Shown one piece after another: positions 24,046 to 32,522 of a stretch of DNA of 64,000 nt. This stretch comes from Duncaniella muris. Its GTDB lineage: Bacteria > Bacteroidota > Bacteroidia > Bacteroidales > Muribaculaceae. The translations under genes were made by a program, and so were the position numbers. How positions within the stretch are numbered: the first letter of the stretch is position 1; every line of letters begins with the position of its first letter. The stretch spans positions 1-64,000 of the forward strand of contig NZ_PUEC01000011.1 of NCBI RefSeq assembly GCF_003024805.1, in the 5' to 3' direction. A model generated the notes under the pieces. That model was not told the origin of the DNA. It saw only the letters and a program-made list of their open reading frames with translations, and searched no databases.

Positions 24046-24978
24046 ATGACGGCCTCTCCTCTGATATCAGTAATTGTCCCGGTCTATAACTGTGCGGCGA
24101 CGCTCGGACGCTGTGTGGACAGCCTGCTGAGGCAGGACTATGAGAATTTCGAACTGCTGCTGGTTGATGACGGTTCCACGGACGGTTCCGTCTCCACATT
24201 GCGCCGCTTTTTCGACCGGCGAATCAGACTTCTTGCCAAGGAGAACGGCGGCCCGGCATCGGCCCGCAATTTCGGCCTTGACCATTGCTCGCCGGAGTCG
24301 GAACTGGTGTGCTTTGTGGATTCCGACGATTATGTGGACCGCGATTATCTCGGCAGTCTGCTTGCGGTCGGCGGAGATCTTGCAGTGACAGCGCTTGTTC
24401 ATCACTATCCTGACGGCCGGATGGAGACTCAGCGGCTGTGTGACACGGAGTTCACTTCATTCAGTGACAACCGAGAGTTTCTTCAGGCTCTTGCCGGCGG
24501 CGCATTCAATCCCCCGGTCGGTAAACTATATTCCATGAAGCTTATCAGAGAGGCGCGCTTGCGTTTCCCGGAGATCAGGCTGCTGGAGGATGTCAGCTTC
24601 AATTTTCGTTATCTTGAAGGATGCCGGTCGGTGAGGATGGCAGACAAGGCTACCTATCATTATGTCCATCGTCAGGGTTCGGAGACATCACGGGCCGATA
24701 TGGAGGCTGTGGACAATTACGAGAGTTTTCACCGGTATCTGCGCTCCCGCTTCGATGCGGCTCTTGGACGCGATGTGGACCGCTTTGTCTATCCGCAGTA
24801 TATGGCGCTGATACTGCGTTTTCTGCGCAGTTCTGACACGGGCAAGGCGCGTGGCACTCTACGGCGCGAGATGGTGTGCAGGAGCTTCGCGGCCCACCGC
24901 AGTTCTTCGGCAGGAGAATGGCTTGTCAAAACCCTCATCCGCCTGCGTCTCTTCTCCCTTGCCATGCGGCTTATCTGA
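24046..24978 (+). CDS. Family-2 glycosyltransferase
   Basis: The 310-residue protein is a GT-A enzyme like its upstream neighbour: LISVIVPVYNCAATLGRCVDSLLRQDYENFELLLVDDGSTDGS, then ENGGPASARNFGLDHC and CFVDSDDYVD. The C-terminal half differs from the neighbour, so acceptor specificity probably differs. The last 25 residues are hydrophobic/basic (VKTLIRLRLFSLAMRLI), which may associate with the membrane. It closes the dapB-lepB-wbqC-glycosyltransferase run. Confidence 0.88.
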   Translation: MTASPLISVIVPVYNCAATLGRCVDSLLRQDYENFELLLVDDGSTDGSVSTLRRFFDRRIRLLAKENGGPASARNFGLDHCSPESELVCFVDSDDYVDRDYLGSLLAVGGDLAVTALVHHYPDGRMETQRLCDTEFTSFSDNREFLQALAGGAFNPPVGKLYSMKLIREARLRFPEIRLLEDVSFNFRYLEGCRSVRMADKATYHYVHRQGSETSRADMEAVDNYESFHRYLRSRFDAALGRDVDRFVYPQYMALILRFLRSSDTGKARGTLRREMVCRSFAAHRSSSAGEWLVKTLIRLRLFSLAMRLI

Positions 24979-25016
24979 ATATCCGGTTCAGGATGGCAAG
25001 AAATATAACTTTTTTG

Positions 25017-25024
25017 TAAATTTG
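25017..25024 (+). promoter_or_regulatory. -7 element for the HTH-tailed lipoprotein-like gene
   Basis: TAAATTTG matches the -7 consensus, about 69 nt ahead of the ATG at 25093. No -33 box is clear. Confidence 0.5.
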
Positions 25025-25092
25025 CAGTGAGCAGTGGCTTTTCTCTTTATTCCGGAGCCTGATTTTCTGCACAGTCTACCACCACCAAGCTG

Positions 25093-25827
25093 ATGAAACT
25101 TATCCGTTTAGTTCTTATCGTCATTCTGTTTTCGTTCACGGCGGTCTCCTGCGGTCCGTCGGAAGAATCCATGACGCTCAGCGAGGAGCAGGCTACTATG
25201 GATTGTGATCAGTTGCGTCAGGAACTTGTAAGGACTCGTATGAAACACTCGCAGATCATACGTCGGCTTACGATAGCCCTTGAAGTCATTTACTTTTCCG
25301 GAGCAGTAGTGTGGGGTATAATTCTATATCGAAGAAAATTGCGCCGTGACGAGTATTATTTTCAGATCGGTCAGAATATCAAAGAGATAACCGAGCTGCG
25401 TCAGAGAGACAACGAGGCTACCAATTCATTGCTGCGCGAACTGCTGACAAAGGAATATCGCCTGATGGACGGAAAATGTCGTGAGTATTACGAAAAATCC
25501 TCCCGGCAGACCAGGAAAAATATTTCAGATGAAGCTGTCGAGCTTGTAGAGCGTCTTTCGTCAGCCGGGCAGTTGGCTGAACTTGAGGAGACCGTCAACC
25601 GCTATCAGTCTGATATAATGGCGCGTTTCCGCCACGATCTTCCTGATCTTAAAGCCGATGATTACAAGCTCTTTCTCTATTCGATTCTTGGATTTTCGAG
25701 CACTGCGATCTCCGTTTTTCTGAAAACAGAAAAGATAGAGTCTGTCTACAATCGCAAGCGCCGTCTCAAAGCCAAGATCAGGCAGTTGCCTGAAACCACA
25801 GCCGGAAAATATCTCAGTTATCTATAG
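25093..25827 (+). CDS. Membrane-anchored protein with coiled coil and HTH-like C-terminus
   Basis: The 244-residue protein opens with a lipoprotein-type signal (LVLIVILFSFTAVSC, Cys 20), has a second hydrophobic segment (IALEVIYFSGAVVWGIILYR, about 62-81), a charged helical stretch of about 100 residues likely to coil, and a C-terminal block ADDYKLFLYSILGFSSTAISVFLKTEKIESVYNRKRRLKAKI. This end resembles the HTH-like tail (GFSxxxIxxxL....VYxRKxRLKxKI) of Bacteroidota TPR-type membrane regulators, here without the TPR part. It may be a cut-down inner-membrane regulator; target genes are unknown. It stands alone. Confidence 0.65.
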   Translation: MKLIRLVLIVILFSFTAVSCGPSEESMTLSEEQATMDCDQLRQELVRTRMKHSQIIRRLTIALEVIYFSGAVVWGIILYRRKLRRDEYYFQIGQNIKEITELRQRDNEATNSLLRELLTKEYRLMDGKCREYYEKSSRQTRKNISDEAVELVERLSSAGQLAELEETVNRYQSDIMARFRHDLPDLKADDYKLFLYSILGFSSTAISVFLKTEKIESVYNRKRRLKAKIRQLPETTAGKYLSYL

Positions 25828-26013
25828 AATCTGTAAAAATCCACAAGTATTGTTATGGCTCTTGACCAAGAATGGACTGGACCGGATATCGTAATTTTGC
25901 TCCGTTTAGATGCTTGGCGTCTGATTAGAATAATAATGAGATATTTAGCCGGATGTTACTCTTTGTAATTTTCATTGGCTGAATCTAATTGAATAATATA
26001 ACTATCTGTTGCT
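25828..26013 (+). other. Non-coding AT-rich spacer
   Basis: I see no gene, hairpin or clear promoter in this spacer; short frames present lack any family resemblance. Confidence 0.4.
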
Positions 26014-26211
26014 ATGAGTGATTTCATTTGGATGAACGCGGCTCTAAGTTTGGTTCCCGCTCAAATTCTTACATCTTACATAGAGCCTAAGATCAAATTG
26101 AAATATAAAAAACGGATGCACCGTTATGCTGCCATTTTTTGTGTGGAGGCCATTAGTTTTGCAATTATATTCATTCTCCTATTGTGGATATTTGATTGGG
26201 ATACAAAATGA
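26014..26211 (+). CDS. Small membrane protein, hypothetical
   Basis: The 65-residue protein begins MSDFIWMNAALSLVPAQIL, has a basic middle (KIKLKYKKRMHRY) and one strong membrane segment near the C-terminus (AIFCVEAISFAIIFILLLWIF). The composition is protein-like, but there is no recognisable family and no clear promoter. It is one of two small membrane proteins in an AT-rich stretch. Confidence 0.4.
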   Translation: MSDFIWMNAALSLVPAQILTSYIEPKIKLKYKKRMHRYAAIFCVEAISFAIIFILLLWIFDWDTK

Positions 26212-26411
26212 AATACATCAAAAAAATGCACGCTGCGCTTATTTTAGGATAGCTGATTTGTTAAGTTTCAGAGGCTGACGCGATGTAAATGTTAGATAAA
26301 ACAGAATGATAAATTTATTTAACATTAATAAGCCTTTAAATCAGTGGTTTACCGACGAGAAAAGACAAGAGGAATATCGAAAAAACTAATGATCGGTATG
26401 GAGTGATTCGC
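26212..26411 (+). other. Non-coding spacer with a 27-codon frame
   Basis: A short frame at 26306-26389 could encode a 27-residue hydrophilic peptide ending EEYRKN. I cannot support it as a gene: there is no promoter match or family. Nothing else is seen. Confidence 0.3.
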
Positions 26412-26419
26412 TAATTTTG
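26412..26419 (+). promoter_or_regulatory. -7 element for the 138-residue membrane protein
   Basis: TAATTTTG at 26412-26419, 27 nt ahead of the ATG at 26447. Confidence 0.5.
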
Positions 26420-26446
26420 TAGCGAAGAATTTCTAAATTTATAACT

Positions 26447-26863
26447 ATGGTTTGTACTCTATGTGTGATAGTTGCAGTGTGTGTCGGAGTGATGCTTTTG
26501 GTCTGCGGGCCTATTGCAAGGTCTGAACTTAGAAAAGCGAAGCTGACTATTGAAAAGCAAGGCGAAACTATCAACGTGAATAAGTTGCTGCTGATGACTT
26601 TCTTGTTCTGTGCAGTAGTGGAAGCGGCTATCATTCTGGTGGTTGCATATCTCGTAGGAGTTGACAGAATTTTAGATAATAAATACTTTACGATTGTTGT
26701 TGTCGGCCTTCTCGTCACTCCAATCGGAATGTGCTTTGACCACAAAATGAAACGCCTGATCCAAAAGGAGACGTTAAGAACAGCGATCAGTTATGCCGGC
26801 GGTGTTGTCCTGCTGGTGTTGACGTACTGCTTCATGACTTCAATCGGATTTGCCGGTCTCTGA
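26447..26863 (+). CDS. Hypothetical membrane protein with about four membrane segments
   Basis: The 138-residue protein has hydrophobic segments at about 1-20 (VCTLCVIVAVCVGVMLLVCG), 45-68 (LLMTFLFCAVVEAAIILVVAYLV), 78-95 (YFTIVVVGLLVTPIGMCF) and 112-137. A charged cytosolic-type stretch (RSELRKAKLTIEKQGETINVN) follows the first. No family is recognised. It has its own -7 box and a strong terminator, so it is probably a real single-gene unit. The glycine/small-residue-rich layout is reminiscent of F-type c-subunit hairpins in shape only. Confidence 0.6.
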   Translation: MVCTLCVIVAVCVGVMLLVCGPIARSELRKAKLTIEKQGETINVNKLLLMTFLFCAVVEAAIILVVAYLVGVDRILDNKYFTIVVVGLLVTPIGMCFDHKMKRLIQKETLRTAISYAGGVVLLVLTYCFMTSIGFAGL

Positions 26864-26897
26864 ACCGCCCCTCTCCGGCATATATGATTCCCCCTCA

Positions 26898-26939
26898 AAA
26901 CATCGCCCCGCCTCGGTATTCCGAGGCGGGGCGATGTTT
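26898..26939 (+). terminator. Strong perfect hairpin terminator
   Basis: Nineteen bases at 26898-26916 (AAACATCGCCCCGCCTCGG) pair without mismatch with 26921-26939, around a TATT loop. A's on the left and T's on the right allow action in both directions. Confidence 0.8.
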
Positions 26940-27020
26940 CAATGTGGTTACAGCTGTGAAAATTCGGTTACAATCAGGCATGATCGGGGTGTGGATGCTG
27001 TGGTTTCGGAGGGAATTTCG

Positions 27021-27028
27021 TAATTTTG
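27021..27028 (+). promoter_or_regulatory. -7 element for the Sel1-repeat gene
   Basis: TAATTTTG at 27021-27028; the leader to the ATG at 27120 is about 85-90 nt. No clear -33 box. Confidence 0.5.
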
Positions 27029-27119
27029 TCGAGATGCAGCTTTTCAAAAGCGACATTCATTCATTATAGAATACCTTTACTGAAGTGCAAATATTATAGA
27101 CTGACAATCATATACTCGA

Positions 27120-28397
27120 ATGAACGGACGATATTCAACCGAAGTAGCGAGGGCTATCCAGAAGATCTGGCTCAGCCATAGCCCGCGGCAGATGCGCGAG
27201 GGTTTCGAGATGCTCCGCAAGGCATCCGAGGCCGGAGATGCTGACGCTATGTGCTACTTTGCACGCTGCCATTTGGGCGAGAGCTATGTGTGGAGCGGAG
27301 CGGGTTTCCCGGTTGACGAGGATCTGGCTTCTGATCTGCTGAAAAAGGCTGTCAGGCTCGGCAGCGCCTCTGCGGTGCTGTGTGCGCTGCGCAATGGCAA
27401 ACTTTCTCAGGATGTGGCCGGGGAGATGCCTTTCGGTTCGCTCTTTGAGGCCTATGAGGAGATACTTTCACAGGCCGAGGCCGGCGATGCGTTCTGTCTC
27501 TATATGATAGGCAATGTGATGTTCTGGGGCGATTATATGCTTATCTGCCCCGAAGAGGCCGAAAAATTTGCCTCGGCGGAGGAGTATAAGCGCTATGCCT
27601 ATCCGATAGCGGCCGATTACTATCAGCAGTCGTTCGAAGCCGGTCTGGGGTCGGGGTTCGGAAATTACCGTACCATCTATGAGTCTGGGCTTGCCGGAAT
27701 GGAGACAGAAGTCTTCGAGGAGCACATGGAGATGCTTGCCGAGACGGGCGATGCGCTGGTGTGTAACGACTACGGCAAGTGGCTTGAAGACGAGTATGAC
27801 GATGCTCCGCATGCTTTCGAATATTACCGCAAGGCGGTGGAACTCGGCGATCAGAAGTCGGCCTACAATGTGGGCACTTGCTACGGACGCGGATATGGTG
27901 TGGACGAGGATACTGACAAGGCTTTCGAATATTATCTCATAGCCGCCCGCGACGGCCATCCGATGGCCCAGTTCCAGATAGGTAATTTTTACTTCGAGGG
28001 GCGCGGGAGCCTGCCGTGTGATTATTCGCAGGCCTACCGCTGGCTGTCAATGGCGCATGAAAACGCCGACTGTGACGAGCGGACTTCATGGCAGGCTGCG
28101 GCAGAGCTCGGCATACTGCTTCAGGATGGTCTCGGAACCTCGCAGGACGATTGTCAGGCCTATCGCTATCTGGCTGAGGCCGAGAGATATCTTGCTGATG
28201 TCTGGGAGCCGCTTGACGCTATGGTGCTCAACGCGCTGGGCGTGGCTTATGGCTTCGGGCGCGGCACGGATGAGAATATAAAGCTTGCGATAGATTATTT
28301 CGACCGGGCTATAGACTTCGGTCTGGAGAAGGCAAAGGCCAACAAAGCCCGTTTCCGCCGCAGTCTGTTCGGGCTTGGAAAATGGGCGCGGCGGTAG
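27120..28397 (+). CDS. Sel1-like repeat protein
   Basis: The 425-residue protein is built from Sel1/TPR-like helical repeats, for example RKASEAGDADAMCYFARCHLGE, YRKAVELGDQKSAYNVGTCYGRGYGVDEDTDKAFEYYLIAARDGHPMAQFQIGNFYFEGRG and a last repeat LNALGVAYGFGRGTDENIKLAIDYFDRAIDFGLEKAKA. The pattern A-x-x-x-G-x-x-x-A-x-x-x-L-G-x-x-Y-x-x-G-x-G is diagnostic. No signal peptide, so it is a cytosolic interaction scaffold. Partners are unknown. Its end is 88 nt before metF. Confidence 0.85.
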   Translation: MNGRYSTEVARAIQKIWLSHSPRQMREGFEMLRKASEAGDADAMCYFARCHLGESYVWSGAGFPVDEDLASDLLKKAVRLGSASAVLCALRNGKLSQDVAGEMPFGSLFEAYEEILSQAEAGDAFCLYMIGNVMFWGDYMLICPEEAEKFASAEEYKRYAYPIAADYYQQSFEAGLGSGFGNYRTIYESGLAGMETEVFEEHMEMLAETGDALVCNDYGKWLEDEYDDAPHAFEYYRKAVELGDQKSAYNVGTCYGRGYGVDEDTDKAFEYYLIAARDGHPMAQFQIGNFYFEGRGSLPCDYSQAYRWLSMAHENADCDERTSWQAAAELGILLQDGLGTSQDDCQAYRYLAEAERYLADVWEPLDAMVLNALGVAYGFGRGTDENIKLAIDYFDRAIDFGLEKAKANKARFRRSLFGLGKWARR

Positions 28398-28485
28398 GAG
28401 GCCGGTAAAAGATCAGACGTCAGAGGAACGCGCACAGATATATGAGTATAGTACAATAAAAAAGATCAAGTATATCAGAAAAAGT

Positions 28486-29439
28486 ATGAGAGTAATAGAT
28501 CATCTTCAGGCCAATCCGGGCCGTACGGCTTTCTCGTTTGAGATATTGCCTCCGCTGAAGGGCAACAGTATCGAGAAGGTCTACAATATCATAGACAAAC
28601 TCCGCGATTTCGATCCGAAGTATATCAATATAACATCGCACCACAGTGAGATGATTTTCAAGGAGATGCCTGACGGAAGTTTCCGCCCCCAGAAGATGCG
28701 CAAGCGCCCTGGATCGGTGGCTATCGCATCGGCTATACAGAACAAGTATGGCATCACTGCCGTGCCGCATATCATCTGCAAGGGTTTCACCCGCGATGAG
28801 ACAGAATATGCGCTTATCGACCTTAATTTCCTCGGTGTTCACGATCTTCTGCTGCTCCGCGGCGACATAAAGGGCCCTGAGAAGTCTGATGATCCGACAA
28901 AAATCAACCGTCACGCCACAGACCTGCAGGCTCAGGTCAATGATTTCAACCGTGGAATCTACGCCGACGGGGAGACTTTCGAGCCGAATGCCACTCCGTT
29001 CAGCTATGGCATGGCCTGCTATCCGGAGAAGCATGAGGAGGCCCCTAACATGGACTCGGATCTCTACTATGCCAAGCAGAAGGTGGATGGCGGTGCGGAC
29101 TATCTGGTGACACAGATGTTTTTTGACAACAGCAAGTATTTTGACTTCGTGGAGCGCTGCCGCAAGGCCGGTATCACGGTGCCCATCGTGCCCGGAATCA
29201 AGCCTGTGGTTTTCGCCAACCAGCTCAATGTGTTGCCACGTGTGTTCCGCTCGGATATCCCTGAGGCCTTTGCCTCAGAGCTACGCAAGTGCAAGGATGA
29301 TGCCGAAGTCAGAGAAGTAGGCATAGAGTGGTGTATCGGCCAGTGTCGCGATCTTATAGCCCACGGTGTGCCCAGTATCCATTTCTACACTCTGATGGCT
29401 TCCGAATCGGTTCGCCGCATAGCCAAAGAGATTTATTGA
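28486..29439 (+). CDS. metF: 5,10-methylenetetrahydrofolate reductase
   Basis: The 317-residue flavoprotein reduces methylene-THF to methyl-THF for methionine synthesis. Motifs: FSFEILPPLKGNSIEKVYNIIDKL (N-terminal F-E-x-x-P-P), VPHIICKGFTRDETEYALIDL, LLLLRGDIKGP (conserved LRGD) and a QMFFDNSKYFDFVERCRKAGI segment. I chose the ATG at 28486 because MRVIDHL is followed at once by the conserved barrel start; the frame is open to 28375 inside the Sel1 gene. A bidirectional terminator separates it from recA. Confidence 0.94.
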   Translation: MRVIDHLQANPGRTAFSFEILPPLKGNSIEKVYNIIDKLRDFDPKYINITSHHSEMIFKEMPDGSFRPQKMRKRPGSVAIASAIQNKYGITAVPHIICKGFTRDETEYALIDLNFLGVHDLLLLRGDIKGPEKSDDPTKINRHATDLQAQVNDFNRGIYADGETFEPNATPFSYGMACYPEKHEEAPNMDSDLYYAKQKVDGGADYLVTQMFFDNSKYFDFVERCRKAGITVPIVPGIKPVVFANQLNVLPRVFRSDIPEAFASELRKCKDDAEVREVGIEWCIGQCRDLIAHGVPSIHFYTLMASESVRRIAKEIY

Positions 29440-29484
29440 CAGATCCTATTTCCCGGCTCTTCTTTCAGGGGGTGGCGGGACATA

Positions 29485-29530
29485 AAAAAGCGCGGATGCT
29501 CTCTATTTTTGGAAAGCATCCGCGCTTTTT
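29485..29530. terminator. Bidirectional terminator between convergent metF and recA
   Basis: AAAAAGCGCGGATGCT (29485-29500) pairs perfectly with AGCATCCGCGCTTTTT (29515-29530). T-tracts on both strands fit the convergent genes. Confidence 0.85.
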
Positions 29531-29554
29531 CAAGTCGGTATGTGTGTGTTTCTC

Positions 29555-30763
29555 TTAGATGTCTTCTTCGATTGAGAAGTCGTCGGGCAGATCTTCGTCG
29601 TCAAAGAGGCCGTCGGCTATTGAGTTGATGTCATCGGCGCTGGGCTCGTCTTCATCATCCGAGGCTTTTGAGGCTGCTTTCTTTTCGGCAGGCTTCGGGC
29701 TCTTTTTGCCGGAAGTGGCTCCGCCCTTTTCTTTGAGGGCTTCCATGATGAGGTTTTCAAGTTCATCGGCGAGTTCGGGATTGTCGCGGATCACTCGCTT
29801 GGCTGCATCGCGTCCCTGGGCTATCTTGGTGTCATTGTAAGAGAACCAGGAGCCGCTTTTCTTGATGATGCCGAGCTCTACGCCGAGGTCGATGATCTCG
29901 CCGCTGCGCGAGATGCCTTCGCCGAACATGATGTCGAATTCAGCGCGCTTGAAAGGAGGCGCAACCTTGTTTTTTACAACCTTGACCTTGGTGAGTTTGC
30001 CGAGCACATCGTCACCGTCTTTGATAGCTGTGCTCGGACGGATGTCGATTCGGACAGAGGCGTAAAATTTGAGGGCGTTGCCGCCGGTGGTTGTCTCTGA
30101 CGGACCGAACATCACGCCGATCTTCTCGCGCAGCTGGTTGATGAAGATGCAGGTGGTGTTGGTGCGGGAGATTGTGCCGGTCAGCTTTCTCATGGCCTGT
30201 GACATGAGGCGGGCCTGTACGCCCACGTTCTTGTCGCCCATGTCGCCGTCGATTTCGCTTTTGGGGGTCAGCGCGGCCACAGAGTCGATCACGAGGATGT
30301 CAATTGCCGAAGAGCGGATCAGCTGCTCGGCTATTTCGAGGGCCTGCTCGCCGTTGTCGGGCTGAGCCATGAAGAGGTTGTTGACGTCCACTCCGAGTTT
30401 TTCGGCGTAGAAACGGTCAAAGGCGTGTTCGGCATCGATTATCGCGGCTATGCCTCCTGCTTTCTGTGCTTCAGCTATGGCGTGGATGGCAAGGGTTGTC
30501 TTACCGGATGATTCCGGGCCGAAGATCTCGATGATTCGTCCGCGGGGGTAGCCTCCTACGCCGAGAGCGTAGTTCAAGCCGATGGAGCCGGAGGGAATCA
30601 CTTCCACGTCTTCAATATTTTCATCGCCGAGTTTCATAATGGCCCCGCGACCGTAGTTTTTCTCTATATTTCCAAGTGCCTGGTTGAGGGCGTTGAGCTT
30701 TGCTTTCATCGGGTCAAGCTCTTTGTCCTTCGAGGCCTTGATGGTGGTCTTTTTCTTTTCCAT
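29555..30763 (-). CDS. recA: Recombinase RecA
   Basis: The 402-residue protein binds single-stranded DNA and ATP and drives strand exchange and the SOS co-protease reaction. Walker A is [42 protein letters not shown] is Walker B and the L1 start; [19 protein letters not shown] follows L2. The core ends near residue 345; a C-terminal tail of about 55 residues is Lys/Ala-rich, then strongly acidic ([26 protein letters not shown]), longer than in E. coli. No LexA-type operator is evident. Confidence 0.97.
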   Translation of the reverse strand: MEKKKTTIKASKDKELDPMKAKLNALNQALGNIEKNYGRGAIMKLGDENIEDVEVIPSGSIGLNYALGVGGYPRGRIIEIFGPESSGKTTLAIHAIAEAQKAGGIAAIIDAEHAFDRFYAEKLGVDVNNLFMAQPDNGEQALEIAEQLIRSSAIDILVIDSVAALTPKSEIDGDMGDKNVGVQARLMSQAMRKLTGTISRTNTTCIFINQLREKIGVMFGPSETTTGGNALKFYASVRIDIRPSTAIKDGDDVLGKLTKVKVVKNKVAPPFKRAEFDIMFGEGISRSGEIIDLGVELGIIKKSGSWFSYNDTKIAQGRDAAKRVIRDNPELADELENLIMEALKEKGGATSGKKSPKPAEKKAASKASDDEDEPSADDINSIADGLFDDEDLPDDFSIEEDI

Positions 30764-30798
30764 GTCTTTTTATTTCTATGGTCTAATTGTTTATGATG

Positions 30799-30806
30799 CA
30801 AAGTTA
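30799..30806 (-). promoter_or_regulatory. -7 element of recA
   Basis: CAAAGTTA on the plus strand reads TAACTTTG on the minus strand, about 36 nt ahead of the recA start. Confidence 0.55.
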
Positions 30807-30949
30807 AGGCCGGTGGTGTGCCTTATTGGCGCACAGGTGTGCTAAAATGAGTTAATAATATGCGGTCCGGCAAAATTTTTCAGATTGCTAAATTAGCGAT
30901 TTTTAGGGAGGTTGTCAAAAAAATTAGAAATAAATAAAAATTTTTTTGA

Positions 30950-31077
30950 TTTGCAGTGAACCATTCTGCGGGCGTGGTGTTTAATAAGTACATAGCAAAA
31001 TTACTTTTTCCATTGCAAGAAATGTGATAATGATTGGTTTATAAAAGAATTAAAGCTGTCGGGAGACAGCTTTTTTC
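30950..31077 (+). ncRNA. RNA-like unit, copy 1 of a tandem repeat, ending in a terminator hairpin
   Basis: This unit and the next are the same sequence shifted by 182 bases. A core at 30979-31042 (starts GTTTAATAAGTACATAGC, ends ATGATTGGTTTAT) is nearly identical to 31161-31225. The unit ends in a hairpin AAAGCTGTC / GACAGCTTT (31052-31073) with loop GGGA and a T-tract, as in a Rho-independent terminator. AACCA near 30959-30963 can pair with TGGTT near 31035-31039, closing a long stem. There is no coding frame. I see no clean promoter, so strand and start are inferred from the terminator. Function is unknown. Confidence 0.55.
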
Positions 31078-31131
31078 ATGTCATTACGCCACCTGAGAGT
31101 AAAAAATATTGCCGTCCGAATAAAATTCGCC

Positions 31132-31262
31132 TTTGCGGTGAACTATTTTCCGGACGATATGTTTAATAAGTACATAGCAAAAATTACTTTTTCCATTGCA
31201 AGAAATGTGATAATGATTGGTTTATTAAACGAATAAAGGCTGTCGGGATGACAGCCTTCTTC
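31132..31262 (+). ncRNA. RNA-like unit, copy 2 of the tandem repeat, ending in a terminator hairpin
   Basis: Second copy, offset by 182 bases from copy 1. The terminal hairpin is AAAGGCTGTC (31235-31244) with GACAGCCTT (31250-31258). Relative to copy 1, an A-T pair has become a G-C pair on both arms (AGCTGTC/GACAGCT versus GGCTGTC/GACAGCC), a compensatory change that supports a conserved RNA or DNA hairpin. In the upstream pairing AACTA replaces AACCA, still pairing with TGGTT by a G-U wobble. The sequence between the copies (31078-31131) is unrelated to them. Confidence 0.55.
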
Positions 31263-31298
31263 GTTTATATACGTTTTGTGATTTCCTTCCGTGTCTGT

Positions 31299-32522
31299 TC
31301 AGCTTTGCCGTAAACCCTCGGCAAGCATGGCTATATCGCGGCTTGAGGGAGCCTGATAGACGCGCAGACCGAAGCGGTGGACTGCTGCCAGCACATGGTC
31401 CGTGACAGAGGCTGTAAACAGCTCGTAGGGCTTCCACGATGTAAGCGAGGTGAAGAAGTAAAGCTCCAGCGGAATGCCCTGGGGAGTGGGGGCAAGCTCG
31501 CGCACCATGTAGATCATGTTGTCGTTGGTCTTCAGTTCAGGCAGGCGTGAGATGTAGTGCTCAAGGTAGCGTCGGAACAGAGTCAGGTTGACATGCTGCG
31601 CTTCCGGGTCGAGATCGCCCCACCAGTCTTCTTCTTTCAGGCTGTCGATGGTCCGGCGGTCGCAGAAGCTTACGCTGTCAACATCAATTGTGACAGAGCG
31701 GTTTATGCGGCGTCCGCGCGAGTCAGACATGCCGCGCCAGTTCTGGAACGATTCGCTCACCAGAGAGTAGGGAGGCACGGTGACTATGGTCATGTCGAAA
31801 TTCTGTACTTTCACGGTGGTGAGGCCTACTTCAAGCACAGTGCCGTTGATATTGCGCGCGGGCACCGTGATCCAGTCGCCGGGGCGGAGCATGTCGTTGA
31901 GCGTGAGCTGCACACCGGCCACCACTCCCATTATCGAGTCCTTGAACACCAGCATGAGCACCGTGGCTGCGGCACCGAGGCCGGTTATAACCGTAAGCGG
32001 ATTCTTGTCGGCAAGGATGGAAATAATGATGATCACACCCACCGAGACGGAGATTACCTGGAGCATCTGCCTGATGCCTTTGAGCGAAGAGGCGCGCCCT
32101 GACGAGGAGCTTTCTATCAGCTCGTAGAGAGCCAGAAGGAAGCGGTTGACCAGATGGACTATGACGCAGACAATCAGTATGCGGAACGTGAGCGACGTAA
32201 TGGTCAGCAATGTCGGATAAAGTGCGAGTGACGGCGGCAGGAAGGTCTGGAGCAGGAGCACACAGGCCAGTTCGGCTACCACGCGCAGCAGACGCGGGTT
32301 GAAGAGCACATCGTCCCACTTGGCTTCCGTGTGGCTGATCAGCCGGTCGATAGCCGGAATCACGTAGCGGGTGAGCGCATAGAACAGCAGCCAGGCGCAT
32401 ATGAGTATCGTCCCGGCTGTCAGTAAAGTGGCACAGGCGCGGAGCAGGCTGTCGCCCACTCCCCACCCGTGCAGTGTTTCGGAGGTCCATTTAAGGAACC
32501 CGGCTGTCAGCTCAGGCTCCAT
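31299..32522 (-). CDS. MscS-family mechanosensitive channel (YbdG/MscM-like)
   Basis: The 407-residue inner-membrane protein has about five hydrophobic segments in the first 190 residues, the last being the pore-like helix [31 protein letters not shown]. The beta domain follows: [50 protein letters not shown], which fits the YbdG-type branch better than small MscS. The soluble C-terminus forms the vestibule. The channel opens on membrane tension and protects against osmotic downshock. It overlaps the cysS 3' end by 16 nt. Confidence 0.9.
   Translation of the reverse strand: MEPELTAGFLKWTSETLHGWGVGDSLLRACATLLTAGTILICAWLLFYALTRYVIPAIDRLISHTEAKWDDVLFNPRLLRVVAELACVLLLQTFLPPSLALYPTLLTITSLTFRILIVCVIVHLVNRFLLALYELIESSSSGRASSLKGIRQMLQVISVSVGVIIIISILADKNPLTVITGLGAAATVLMLVFKDSIMGVVAGVQLTLNDMLRPGDWITVPARNINGTVLEVGLTTVKVQNFDMTIVTVPPYSLVSESFQNWRGMSDSRGRRINRSVTIDVDSVSFCDRRTIDSLKEEDWWGDLDPEAQHVNLTLFRRYLEHYISRLPELKTNDNMIYMVRELAPTPQGIPLELYFFTSLTSWKPYELFTASVTDHVLAAVHRFGLRVYQAPSSRDIAMLAEGLRQS

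Noticed and set aside
26306-26389. 27-codon frame in the spacer before the four-helix membrane protein
   Set aside because: Too short to judge without translation data and with no family or promoter evidence.
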